Shown here one piece after another: positions 18,587-27,246 of a stretch of DNA of 64,000 nucleotides. Numbering within the stretch: position 1 is the first letter of the stretch; every line of letters begins with the position of its first letter. Made by a program: the position numbers and the translations under genes. The notes below the pieces were generated by a model. It was not told the DNA's origin. It did not search any database and saw nothing but the letters and a program-made list of their open reading frames with translations. Source of the stretch: Rhodospirillaceae bacterium (GTDB lineage Bacteria > Pseudomonadota > Alphaproteobacteria > Rhodospirillales > JABHCV01); contig JABJHA010000037.1 of NCBI GenBank assembly GCA_018662005.1, forward strand, positions 47,360 to 111,359. The letters run 5' to 3'.

Positions 18587-20998
18587 CTAAACCTTCCACC
18601 TCTTCAACAACAGCGAGTTGGAAACCACCGAGACGCTGCTCATGGCCATGGCCGCGCCTGCAATCACCGGACTTAACAGGCCCGCTGCTGCTAATGGAAT
18701 GCCGATGATGTTGTAGATGAAGGCCCAGAACAGGTTCTGGCGGATTTTGCTGTAGGTAGCGCCGGAAATCCTGATCGACGCCGCGATGAGCAGCGGATCA
18801 CCACGCATCAGGGTTATCCCCGCCGTATGCATGGCGACATCGGTGCCTGTTCCCATGGCGATGCCGACGTCAGCGGCGGCAAGGGCCGGAGCATCATTGA
18901 TACCATCACCAACCATGGCGACGATGCGTCCAGCAGCTTGTAAGGACGTCACTTCACGGGCTTTGTCTTCGGGCAAAACTTCGGCAATGACCCGGTCGAC
19001 ACCGGCAGCAAGGGCGACGGAGGCAGCGCTTCTGGCGTTATCACCGGTCAGCATGACGGTTTCGATGCCAGAACTTTTCAAGCGAGCAACAGCAGCGGCA
19101 GCGTTTTCCTTGATGGCGTCAGCAACGGCGATCAGTCCCAACAGCCGCTTTTCGGGAGATATTTCAGCAACCCACATGACAGTGGCCCCATCCTCTTCAA
19201 AAGCTACGGCCTGAGCTTCCAGAGACCCCAGAACGAAGCCCTGCTCATCCAAAAGCCTGCGATTGCCAATGAGCAGTATCTGGTCATCAAGTTCTGCCTC
19301 AAGGCCACGGCCGGGATGGCTTTTAAAGGACTTCAGAGCCATAAGGGGTCTCTCCCCTGCCCGTTCAAGCACCGCATGAGCTAACGGATGTTCACTGCCC
19401 TGTTGGGCCGCCGCCGCTTTGGCAATCAAGGCGTCGACGTCGCCATCCAGGGCAACAACCTCACGTACCGAAGGTTTGCCTTGCGTGAGCGTGCCGGTTT
19501 TGTCGAGCACAACCGTGTTGACCCGGTGGGCTCGCTCAAGGGCTTCGGCGTCCTTGATCAGGATGCCGAAGCGGGCCGCAGAGCCTGTCCCGGCCATAAT
19601 CGCCGTCGGTGTGGCAAGGCCAAGGGCGCACGGACAGGCGATGACCAGTACGGTGACGGCGTTAATAATGGCCGTCGCCATATCAACAGCGCCAAAAGCC
19701 ATCCAGCCCGCAAACGTCAGGGCGGCGATGACGACGACAACGGGTACGAAGACGGCGGCGATTTTGTCGACCAGCCGCTGAACCGGCGCTTTCGTCGCCT
19801 GGGCGCTTTGGATCAGGGCGATAATCCGGGCCAGAGCCGAGCCCGACCCGACCGTCGTCGCCCGAACTTTAAGCAACCCCTCGCCATTGATAGCGCCACC
19901 GGTAACGGTATCCCCGGGGGCCTTTTCAACCGGCAGGCTCTCACCGGTAATCAGTGATTCATCGCAAGCTGAGACACCGTCAATAATCTCGCCATCGACG
20001 GCGATCCGCTCGCCGGGGCGGATAATGACCACATCACCGCTCTGCACCAGAGTCGAGGGAATTTCGACCTCAACACCGTCACGCAGAACGCGGGCGGATT
20101 CGGGACGCAGGTCCATCAAGGCCCGGATCGCCGCTGTCGTGCCGCGCTTGGCCCGGGTTTCAAGCAGTTTGCCCAGCAAAACCAGAGTGATAACAGCGGC
20201 CCCGGCCTCGAAATACAAATGACCATCGCCCGCCAGTTCCGGCACCACCAGTATGGCCACACTCAGCCAGTAAGCCGCCGAGGTGCCGAGCACCACCAAT
20301 AGGTCCATATTGCCCGACCCTGCCTTAAGCGCACCCCAGGCAGGCTTGTAAAAGCGCGCCCCGGCAACAAACTGGACCGGCGTCGCCAGCAGCAATTGCA
20401 GCATCGGCGACAAGGCAAATTCGTTGCCTGACAACATCGACAGCATTTGCACGATAAAGGGGGCCGTCAGCAGGGCTGATCCGCTAAAAACCACAAGATC
20501 ATGGCGGGCACGGCTTTGGGCGCGGCGCTCGTCTTCAACAAACTGGGCGTCCTCGCCGCTGACCATGGCGGCACCAAAGCCGGTCTTCTCAACAGCCGCA
20601 ATCAGGTCTGCCGGTCCGATTGTTCCGAAATCTACACTGACACTTGCTTTTTCTGTCGCCAGATTGACCGTCGCCGAGCGCACCCCGTCCTGCTTCAACA
20701 GAACCTTTTCAACCCGCCCGACGCAGGACGCACACGTCATCCCGTCGATTGACAATTCATAAGTTTGCGGCGGCACCTTGAAGCCGGCCCGGACAATGGC
20801 CTCGGCAATGTCTGAAGGGCCAAGTGCCGCAGGATCAAAGGACACATCGGCCTGCTCAGTGGCAAGATTGACACTGGCCTCGCCGATGCCAGGCAATTTG
20901 CCAATCACCCGCTCAATGCTCGACGCGCAAGACGCACAGGTCATGCCTTCAACCGGAAACGAGACATGGCCCGTCAAATTTTCAAGCCCTTGATCCAT
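18587..20998 (-). CDS. copA: Copper-translocating P-type ATPase
   Basis: 803 residues. Two N-terminal HMA domains each carry GMTCASC (first at residues 18-24, second about 70 residues later). Membrane segments follow, with the Cu(I) motif CPCALG, the phosphorylation motif [10 protein letters not shown], and [17 protein letters not shown]1B-1 ATPases pump Cu(I) out of the cytoplasm. ATG 20998 was chosen: it has AAGGATC just upstream and follows the CueR promoter at 21024-21054, whereas the longer frame would begin upstream of that promoter. With the HMA chaperone and CueR it completes a copper-export set. Confidence 0.96.
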   Translation of the reverse strand: MDQGLENLTGHVSFPVEGMTCASCASSIERVIGKLPGIGEASVNLATEQADVSFDPAALGPSDIAEAIVRAGFKVPPQTYELSIDGMTCASCVGRVEKVLLKQDGVRSATVNLATEKASVSVDFGTIGPADLIAAVEKTGFGAAMVSGEDAQFVEDERRAQSRARHDLVVFSGSALLTAPFIVQMLSMLSGNEFALSPMLQLLLATPVQFVAGARFYKPAWGALKAGSGNMDLLVVLGTSAAYWLSVAILVVPELAGDGHLYFEAGAAVITLVLLGKLLETRAKRGTTAAIRALMDLRPESARVLRDGVEVEIPSTLVQSGDVVIIRPGERIAVDGEIIDGVSACDESLITGESLPVEKAPGDTVTGGAINGEGLLKVRATTVGSGSALARIIALIQSAQATKAPVQRLVDKIAAVFVPVVVVIAALTFAGWMAFGAVDMATAIINAVTVLVIACPCALGLATPTAIMAGTGSAARFGILIKDAEALERAHRVNTVVLDKTGTLTQGKPSVREVVALDGDVDALIAKAAAAQQGSEHPLAHAVLERAGERPLMALKSFKSHPGRGLEAELDDQILLIGNRRLLDEQGFVLGSLEAQAVAFEEDGATVMWVAEISPEKRLLGLIAVADAIKENAAAAVARLKSSGIETVMLTGDNARSAASVALAAGVDRVIAEVLPEDKAREVTSLQAAGRIVAMVGDGINDAPALAAADVGIAMGTGTDVAMHTAGITLMRGDPLLIAASIRISGATYSKIRQNLFWAFIYNIIGIPLAAAGLLSPVIAGAAMAMSSVSVVSNSLLLKRWKV

Positions 20999-21023
20999 GA
21001 TGATCCTTTTAACCTTCCAGTAA

Positions 21024-21054
21024 GGTGTAAGGCTTCCACCTACCGGAATGTCAA
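21024..21054 (-). promoter_or_regulatory. CueR-type copper-responsive promoter for copA
   Basis: On the minus strand: -35 TTGACA, 19-bp spacer, -10 TACACC, with the inner dyad TTCC-N7-GGAA at the same place as in the promoter at 15334-15364. The outer arms are less perfect (ATTCC, GGAAGCC). The -35 overlaps the stop codon of the upstream LysE-family gene, and the predicted start is about 20 bases before the copA ATG. Confidence 0.8.
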
Positions 21055-21671
21055 GGCCATAAACGGTAGAGAAATCCGACAGCCACAAGAAGAAGAAAGC
21101 AGCCAATCAGCCGCTCGATGTTTTGGGCGTGTTTTTCAAGTACCTTTGTCATCACTGACCCCGAAAGAATGAGGGCGACAAACACGTACCAAAGCGTATC
21201 AACGCTTCCCACGGTCACCGCCAGGATCGACTTTTCCAAAGCACCGGCGTCGCCCCGCAGAAAAGGGGCGAACAAGGCCAGAAAAAAGGCCGCGATCTTT
21301 GGATTAAAGAAGGCAATCAGGAAACCACTGACAAAACCGCCATGGCCGGAAATCGTTACTTCCTGGTACTTTTCGGGTTCACTGGAGCGCCCGATGCCAA
21401 GAAAGGAATAACCAAGCCAGAACAGCAAAACAATCCCGGCATAACTGACGATCATCTCAATTTGCGGTGCGGCGGCCAGGACCACGCTTAAGCCGGTTAC
21501 CACCAGGGCTGCATAAAAAAAGATGCCCAATCCGTGACCGAGCCCGGTCAGGACGCCCTGGCGTTTTCCGCCTTTCACCGTGTTCCTGAGGACCACGGCC
21601 AAAGAAGGCCCCGGAGACATGGCGCCAAGGGCGCAAACGGTCAAAACCTGAAGCCAGGACAGAAAATCCAT
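21051..21671 (-). CDS. LysE/RhtB-family amino-acid exporter
   Basis: 206 residues with about six hydrophobic segments. The family signature is the start [37 protein letters not shown] split over the first 45 residues, with [10 protein letters not shown] and [21 protein letters not shown]. Members export amino acids or related compounds; the substrate here is unknown. It is oriented with copA but separated from it by the CueR promoter, so it is probably not copper-regulated. It diverges from trpG across a 159-bp gap. Confidence 0.87.
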   Translation of the reverse strand: MDFLSWLQVLTVCALGAMSPGPSLAVVLRNTVKGGKRQGVLTGLGHGLGIFFYAALVVTGLSVVLAAAPQIEMIVSYAGIVLLFWLGYSFLGIGRSSEPEKYQEVTISGHGGFVSGFLIAFFNPKIAAFFLALFAPFLRGDAGALEKSILAVTVGSVDTLWYVFVALILSGSVMTKVLEKHAQNIERLIGCFLLLVAVGFLYRLWP

Positions 21672-21830
21672 AGAACTCTCATACTCGAATGACGTTGATA
21701 GAATCTAACATATAGCGCAGCCACCACACTTGACGATAGCGGGGGCTGTCGGCATTGTGTGCTTGCAAGTCAAACGGCCCGTCAATACACTTAAAGTATT
21801 AGCTTAAGAATATCCAGATAGACCATTGAA

Positions 21831-22415
21831 ATGTTTCTGCTAATTGATAACTACGATAGCTTTACTTACAACCTGCTCCACTACCTTGGAGAGCTGGGCG
21901 CGGAGGTCGTCGTTCACCGTAATGACGCCATCACTGCCGAACAGGCACTGGGCTTAAAGCCGCAAGGAATCGTCATTTCACCCGGTCCCTGTGACCCTGA
22001 CAAGGCCGGCATCTGCCTCGACCTGCTGGCCAAAGCGCCCGAAAACTTGCCTGTTTTTGGTGTTTGCCTGGGTCATCAGGCGATTGCCCAGCATTTTGGC
22101 AGCGTTATTGTGCGCGCTCCGGCACCCATGCATGGCAAGACTGACATCATTAATCACAGTGCCAACGGCATTTTCACCGATATTGCCAGCCCGCTTACCG
22201 CAACCCGCTATCATTCACTTACTGTCGACCCCGAAACAGTGCCCGATTGCCTTGAAATCACCGCTAAAAGCCCTGACGGAGTCATTCAGGGCTTGTCCCA
22301 CAAAACCCGGCCCGTTCACGGTGTCCAGTTTCACCCCGAAAGTATTGCCTCCGAACACGGTCACGCCCTGCTCGGCAATTTCATCGAACTGACGAAAGGG
22401 AAACTTGCGGCATGA
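21831..22415 (+). CDS. trpG: Anthranilate synthase component II (glutamine amidotransferase)
   Basis: Supplies ammonia from glutamine to TrpE; in many bacteria the same subunit also serves aminodeoxychorismate synthase. 194 residues with the class I amidotransferase motifs [13 protein letters not shown], the nucleophile GVCLGHQ, and [10 protein letters not shown]. It overlaps trpD by 4 bases (ATGA). Its partner trpE lies about 8 kb upstream, beyond the copper block, so trpG needs a promoter in 21672-21830; no convincing -35/-10 pair was found there. Confidence 0.95.
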   Translation: MFLLIDNYDSFTYNLLHYLGELGAEVVVHRNDAITAEQALGLKPQGIVISPGPCDPDKAGICLDLLAKAPENLPVFGVCLGHQAIAQHFGSVIVRAPAPMHGKTDIINHSANGIFTDIASPLTATRYHSLTVDPETVPDCLEITAKSPDGVIQGLSHKTRPVHGVQFHPESIASEHGHALLGNFIELTKGKLAA

Positions 22416-23428
22416 GCGACAATCTTAAACCCCTGATCGGCAAAGTCGCAGACGGCAACAGCCTTGATCAGGACGAAGCAACGCAAGCCTTTGATATCAT
22501 CATGTCCGGCAACGCCACACCGGCCCAGATTGGCGCTTTCCTGATGGCTCTCAGGGTTCGCGGTGAAACAGTCGAGGAAATCACCGGCGCGGCAATGACC
22601 ATGCGGGCAAAGGCCCTGAAGGTTTCAGCTCCAGCAGGCGCGATAGATATTGTTGGCACCGGTGGCGACGGTTCGGGTTCCTACAACATTTCCACCGCAG
22701 CGGCCATTGTTACCGCGTCCTGCGGCGTTCCCATCGCCAAGCACGGCAACCGGGCGCTGTCATCGAAATCCGGGGCATCGGACGTGCTTTCGTCGCTTGG
22801 CGTTAATCTGGATGCCGACCTGGCCCACGTTGAGCAAGCCATAAGCGAGGCCGGTATCGGTTTTTTGATGGCACCGCTTTATCACGGGGCGATGAAACAT
22901 GTTGGTGGTCCACGGGTCGAACTTGGCACCCGCACCATCTTTAACCTTCTTGGACCCCTGACCAACCCGGCCGGTGTGAAACGCCAGTTCAGTGGCGCAT
23001 TTTCTCGCGATTGGATCGTCCCCATGGCCACAGTGCTTGGCAACCTGGGGTGCGAGCGCGCCTGGGTCGTGCATGGCTCTGACGGCCTTGATGAATTGAC
23101 CACGACCGGCCCCAGTTTCGTCGCTGATTTGAAAGACGGCAAGGTGACGACCTTTGAGGTGTCGCCACAGGACGCCGGTATTGCCATTGCCCAGCCAGAT
23201 GATCTGAAAGGCGGCGACCCGGATCACAACGCCGCTGCCTTGAACGCAGTCCTTGCAGGAGAAGCAGGTCCCTACCGGGATATTGTGCTCTACAATGCCG
23301 CCGCCGCCCTGATGATCGCCGACAAAGCCCAGGACCTTAAGGACGGTGTCGCCCAGGCCACAGCCGCAATTGACGACGGCCGGGCTCGCCAGACCCTCGA
23401 TAAACTGATCGCCATCACCAATGGCTGA
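22412..23428 (+). CDS. trpD: Anthranilate phosphoribosyltransferase
   Basis: Transfers phosphoribose from PRPP to anthranilate, second step of tryptophan synthesis. 338 residues. Family motifs: [17 protein letters not shown] (PRPP and metal site), [38 protein letters not shown]. Translationally coupled to trpG by a 4-base overlap, and overlapping trpC by 8 bases. Confidence 0.97.
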   Translation: MSDNLKPLIGKVADGNSLDQDEATQAFDIIMSGNATPAQIGAFLMALRVRGETVEEITGAAMTMRAKALKVSAPAGAIDIVGTGGDGSGSYNISTAAAIVTASCGVPIAKHGNRALSSKSGASDVLSSLGVNLDADLAHVEQAISEAGIGFLMAPLYHGAMKHVGGPRVELGTRTIFNLLGPLTNPAGVKRQFSGAFSRDWIVPMATVLGNLGCERAWVVHGSDGLDELTTTGPSFVADLKDGKVTTFEVSPQDAGIAIAQPDDLKGGDPDHNAAALNAVLAGEAGPYRDIVLYNAAAALMIADKAQDLKDGVAQATAAIDDGRARQTLDKLIAITNG

Positions 23429-24230
23429 TGACGTCCTCGCGAAAATTTGTGCCGATAAACTTGACCACATCGCCAACTGCAAGGCGCGCGTGCCCCTATC
23501 TGATGTTGAGCAGAAAGCCCGCGCGGCCTCTGCTCCACGCGGTTTTGCCAGGGCATTGTCAGCAAAGGTCGAACAAGGCGCTTACGGGTTGATTGCCGAA
23601 ATCAAGAAGGCATCACCATCCAAAGGCCTGATCCGTGAAGACTTCAACCCACCTGCCCTGGCCCGCGCCTATCAGGCAGGGGGAGCCGCCTGCCTGTCGG
23701 TGTTGACCGACGCCCCCTATTTTCAGGGTGCCGACAGCTTTCTGGAAGCAGCCCGCACAGCCGTTGATCTGCCGGTTTTGCGCAAGGACTTCATGCTTGA
23801 TCCTTATCAGGTTGTCGAAGCCCGGGCCCTGGGCGCTGATTGTATCCTGCTGATTATGGCCGCCCTTGAAGACGCCCAGGCCAGCGAATTGGAGACACTG
23901 GCTTTTGATCTGGGTATGGATGTCCTGATCGAAGTCCACAACAAAGCAGAGCTGGACCGGGCCCTGATCCTGAAATCTCCGCTCATTGGCATCAATAACC
24001 GCAACTTGAAAACCCTGACCGTCGATATCGCGATGACTGAGGAGCTTGCAGATTTTATTCCGCCAGAGCGTCAACTTGTTTGCGAAAGTGGGCTATACTC
24101 GAAGGGTGACCTGCGCCGCATGGCCAAGGTCGGGGCTAAACGTTTTCTGATCGGTGAATCACTGATGGCCCAGGATGATGTTGAAACCGCCACCAGAACA
24201 CTGCTTGAGGATTCACTATGTCTGAGCTGA
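23421..24230 (+). CDS. trpC: Indole-3-glycerol phosphate synthase
   Basis: Ring-closing step producing indole-3-glycerol phosphate. 269 residues, monofunctional (no TrpF fusion). Motifs: [16 protein letters not shown] (catalytic Lys region), [39 protein letters not shown], and [11 protein letters not shown] near the C-terminus. It overlaps trpD by 8 bases and moaC by 13 bases, so the block trpGDC-moaC is tightly packed. trpF, trpB and trpA are not in this window. Confidence 0.96.
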   Translation: MADDVLAKICADKLDHIANCKARVPLSDVEQKARAASAPRGFARALSAKVEQGAYGLIAEIKKASPSKGLIREDFNPPALARAYQAGGAACLSVLTDAPYFQGADSFLEAARTAVDLPVLRKDFMLDPYQVVEARALGADCILLIMAALEDAQASELETLAFDLGMDVLIEVHNKAELDRALILKSPLIGINNRNLKTLTVDIAMTEELADFIPPERQLVCESGLYSKGDLRRMAKVGAKRFLIGESLMAQDDVETATRTLLEDSLCLS

Positions 24231-24694
24231 CCCACATCGATGAGAATGGCAACGCCGTCATGGTCGACGTTTCCGACAAAGGCGAAACGGAACGCACGGC
24301 CACGGCTAAAGGCAGCATCGAAATGCAGCCAGAAACCATGGCCCTGATCGAAAGCGGCGGTGTTAAAAAGGGCGATGTTCTGTCGATCGCGCAACTGGCC
24401 GGGATCATGGGGGCGAAGCGCACCCCTGATCTTATTCCGCTGTGTCATCCGCTCAATTTGTCGTCCGTCAACGTCACTTTAAGCTGTGACAACACCCGCA
24501 ACGCCGTTGATATTGAGGCGACCTGCAAGTTGACCGGCCAGACCGGCGTCGAGATGGAAGCCCTGACCGCCGTTTCCGTCGCCGCCCTGACCGTCTACGA
24601 CATGTGCAAGGCCGTCGATAAGGGAATGCGCATATCCAACATCCGGCTGACCCACAAGGCCGGTGGCAAATCAGGCGTTTTCGAGGCGGAGTAA
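24218..24694 (+). CDS. moaC: Cyclic pyranopterin monophosphate synthase
   Basis: Acts after MoaA in molybdenum cofactor synthesis to form cyclic pyranopterin monophosphate. 158 residues with [18 protein letters not shown] at the start, the active-site motif LIPLCHPL, and the conserved [25 protein letters not shown]. The start overlaps trpC by 13 bases. It is grouped with moeA two genes downstream, the usual alphaproteobacterial order. Confidence 0.97.
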   Translation: MSELTHIDENGNAVMVDVSDKGETERTATAKGSIEMQPETMALIESGGVKKGDVLSIAQLAGIMGAKRTPDLIPLCHPLNLSSVNVTLSCDNTRNAVDIEATCKLTGQTGVEMEALTAVSVAALTVYDMCKAVDKGMRISNIRLTHKAGGKSGVFEAE

Positions 24695-24700
24695 GGACAA

Positions 24701-25129
24701 ATGATGGAACAGCGCATCAGCCTTGTCACCTTGGGCGTCGCCAACGTGGCAACGGCAAGGGCCTTCTATGAACGTTTAGGCTGGACGGCTTCAAGCGCAA
24801 GCATGGACGAGGTTGTTTTTTTTGACATGGGTGGCTGGATGTTCGGATTGTATGGCCAGTCAAATTTGAGCAAGGATAGTGGTTTGACTGAAAACAAGCC
24901 CGTACCCGGCGGCATCACCCTTGCCTATAACACCCGTTCCCGCGAGGAGGTCGACCATTTTATGGATGAAGTGAAAGAAGCTGGCGCGACCATACTGGCA
25001 AGCCCTGTGGAAATGCCCTGGGGTGGTTATGTCGGGTATTTCGCCGACCCCGATGGTCATCCCTGGGAAATTTCCTGGGTGCCACACTTCCCCATCCTTG
25101 AAGACGGAAGACTGGAAATCCCCAAATGA
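24701..25129 (+). CDS. VOC-superfamily (glyoxalase-like) protein
   Basis: 142 residues forming two beta-alpha-beta-beta-beta modules: ISLVTLGVANVATARAFYERLGW, then MPWGGYVGYFADPDGHPWEISW. Similar proteins are metal-dependent lyases, dioxygenases or antibiotic-binding proteins. The first-module ligand, often His, is not obvious, while the GHPWE motif provides the usual C-terminal Glu. It lies between moaC and moeA, 6 bases after the first and overlapping the second by 4, so it is expressed with molybdopterin genes, but no functional link is implied. Confidence 0.85.
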   Translation: MMEQRISLVTLGVANVATARAFYERLGWTASSASMDEVVFFDMGGWMFGLYGQSNLSKDSGLTENKPVPGGITLAYNTRSREEVDHFMDEVKEAGATILASPVEMPWGGYVGYFADPDGHPWEISWVPHFPILEDGRLEIPK

Positions 25130-26340
25130 CCCCTGTATCCGAGGCATTGAAACTGGTTTCAGAAAACGTTTCGCCGACGGGGATTGAAAACGTTCCCCTG
25201 CTTGAATGTCTGGGTCGTGTCGTGGCCCAAGACCTGGCCTCTCGCCTGTCACATCCGCCGGTTGCAGTTTCCTCCATGGATGGTTACGCGCTGCGCGCCG
25301 CCGATACGGGAAATTCCCCGGTTGTTCTCAAACAGATCGGTGAGTCCCAGGCCGGTGGTGGATTCACCGGCACGCTTGGCAGCGGCCAGACCGTCCGTAT
25401 CTTTACCGGAGCACCACTGCCAAATGGCGCCGACGCCGTGCAAATGCAGGAAAACACAAACGCCGATGGTCAGGACATCACCATTGAGCAAAGTGTCCCC
25501 ACCAATCATTTCGTTCGCGCTGCCGGAATGGATTTTGCTGATGGCGATGTGCTGATTAAGGCCGGGACGGTTCTTGGCGCCCGTCACATCGGCCTGGCTG
25601 CGGCCATGAACCTGGCCTCGCTTCCGGTACGCCGCAAACCCCGCGTCGCCATTCTGGCAACCGGTAACGAAGTCGCCATGCCCGGGGACGTGCTTGGCCC
25701 GTCGCAAATTATCTCGTCAAACAGTTTCGCGCTGCATTCCTACGTCATCGCCATGGGTGGCGAGCCGGTCGTTATGGGAATTGCCGGGGATAGTGAAGAG
25801 CAATTGCACGCAGCCCTTGAAGGGGCCATGGACTGTGACGTTCTGGTCACCATCGGCGGGGTTTCGGTCGGCGATTATGATCTGGTTGGCAAGGTGCTTA
25901 AGGAAAAGGGCTTAAAACAGATCTTTCACAAAATCGCCATGCGTCCCGGCAAACCGTTGCTGTTTGGCAAGATTGATGAATTGGTCGTCTTCGGAATGCC
26001 GGGAAATCCGGTTTCTACCGGCGTCTGCTCCATGCTTTTTCTTAAAACGGCCTTGGCCATTATGCTTGGCATATCAGCTGACGAAACCCCCCTGCAAAGT
26101 GTTGTCCTGGGCCAGGATATTGACGCCAACGACCTGCGCCAGGACTACCTTCGCGCCCGTCTTGAAAGCGGGCCCGAGGGGGAGCTTGTCGCTATGCCGT
26201 TTAGTAAACAGGACAGCGCCATGCAGGCTCGTTTCGCCGAAGCCGATTGCCTGATCGTCAGAAAACCCCATGCCGAACCGGTTAAGGCCGGAGAGCGGGT
26301 TGATATCATGCTGCTGCGCGGTTCCGTGCTCTCACTCTAA
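25126..26340 (+). CDS. moeA: Molybdopterin molybdenumtransferase
   Basis: Inserts molybdate into adenylated molybdopterin. 404 residues. Motifs: SSMDGYALRAADT, GAPLPNGADAVQMQE, VAILATGNEV, TIGGVSVGDYD, MRPGKPLLFG and FGMPGNPVS. It starts inside the VOC gene (ATGA overlap), the last tightly packed member of the trpG-trpD-trpC-moaC-VOC-moeA series; a 152-bp gap with its own promoter separates lexA. Confidence 0.96.
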   Translation: MTPVSEALKLVSENVSPTGIENVPLLECLGRVVAQDLASRLSHPPVAVSSMDGYALRAADTGNSPVVLKQIGESQAGGGFTGTLGSGQTVRIFTGAPLPNGADAVQMQENTNADGQDITIEQSVPTNHFVRAAGMDFADGDVLIKAGTVLGARHIGLAAAMNLASLPVRRKPRVAILATGNEVAMPGDVLGPSQIISSNSFALHSYVIAMGGEPVVMGIAGDSEEQLHAALEGAMDCDVLVTIGGVSVGDYDLVGKVLKEKGLKQIFHKIAMRPGKPLLFGKIDELVVFGMPGNPVSTGVCSMLFLKTALAIMLGISADETPLQSVVLGQDIDANDLRQDYLRARLESGPEGELVAMPFSKQDSAMQARFAEADCLIVRKPHAEPVKAGERVDIMLLRGSVLSL

Positions 26341-26370
26341 AAAAACATCCCATAAGGGCAATTTTGTGCC

Positions 26371-26399
26371 TTGACGGGCGATGAGAACAAAAGTACAAC
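26371..26399 (+). promoter_or_regulatory. lexA promoter with overlapping SOS box-like sequence
   Basis: TTGACG (26371-26376), 17-bp spacer, TACAAC (26394-26399). Overlapping the spacer and -10 is GAAC-N7-CAAC (26385-26399), one base from the alphaproteobacterial LexA box GAAC-N7-GAAC (the direct-repeat type). Position over the -10 fits autorepression. The predicted leader is about 85 bases. Confidence 0.55.
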
Positions 26400-26492
26400 A
26401 TTAATAACGTTTTGCTTTTGTTCTATATCTTGATGATGTCCTTAAACGGCATACAGGATGTGGAAAACCTCTTTAGCGGAGAGCCGTCCATC

Positions 26493-27203
26493 ATGTTAAC
26501 GAAAAAACAGTGCGAACTTCTGCTTTTCATCGATCAACGTCTTAAGGAAAGCGGCGTATCCCCCTCCTTCGATGAAATGAAAGACGCACTGGGACTGGCC
26601 TCAAAATCCGGCATTCACCGCCTGATCACCGGGCTTGAAGAGCGTGGTTTTATCCGCCGATTGCCACACCGGGCCCGCGCCCTTGAAATTCTGCGCCGTC
26701 CTGAAAATATGGAACCCACGGGCAATCGCACGGAAAACGAGGGCTTCAAACCCAACGTTATTCAGGGCGACTTTAAAATATCCGGGGCGGAACCGGTTTC
26801 AAGTTCTGTTGACGAGAGTGGTACCGTGCACATTCCCCGCTATGAGAAAATTGCCGCCGGGCTGCCTATTGAAGCCGTTGATCACCCATCAAACTCAATT
26901 GCTATCCCGGCCGACATGATTGGCAAGGGCAAGCATTACGCACTTGAAATCGATGGCGAGTCGATGATCGATGAAGGCATTCACGATGGCGATACGGTGA
27001 TTATCCGTCACGCTGACAATGCCGAAAACGGCGCTATCGTCGTTGCCATCATCGACAATGAAGAAGTAACCCTGAAACGCTTGCGTCGTAAGGGAAATTC
27101 AATCGCCTTAGAGGCCGCCAACAAGGATTTTGAAACCCGTATTTTTGGCCCTGACCGGGTAAAGGTACAGGGCCAGCTTGTCGGCTTGCTGCGCAAGTAT
27201 TAG
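26493..27203 (+). CDS. lexA: LexA repressor
   Basis: 236 residues. N-terminal winged helix ([29 protein letters not shown]) binds SOS boxes; a linker leads to the self-cleavage domain, with the Ala-Gly cleavage site in KIAAGLPI, the catalytic Ser in [10 protein letters not shown], and the Lys in [13 protein letters not shown] damage activates RecA, which stimulates self-cleavage. The start ATG 26493 was chosen by the conserved MLTKKQ N-terminus, 27 codons inside the longest frame. The linker is longer than in E. coli LexA, as in other alphaproteobacteria. Confidence 0.97.
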   Translation: MLTKKQCELLLFIDQRLKESGVSPSFDEMKDALGLASKSGIHRLITGLEERGFIRRLPHRARALEILRRPENMEPTGNRTENEGFKPNVIQGDFKISGAEPVSSSVDESGTVHIPRYEKIAAGLPIEAVDHPSNSIAIPADMIGKGKHYALEIDGESMIDEGIHDGDTVIIRHADNAENGAIVVAIIDNEEVTLKRLRRKGNSIALEAANKDFETRIFGPDRVKVQGQLVGLLRKY

Positions 27204-27246
27204 AAAAAACCTCCGTCACCTCCGCGAAATCAGGAGTCCTGAAAAT

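Noticed and set aside
18375..18599. 74-residue reading frame within the permease-copA gap
   Set aside because: It spans the inverted-repeat element and its composition follows the hairpins rather than a protein family.
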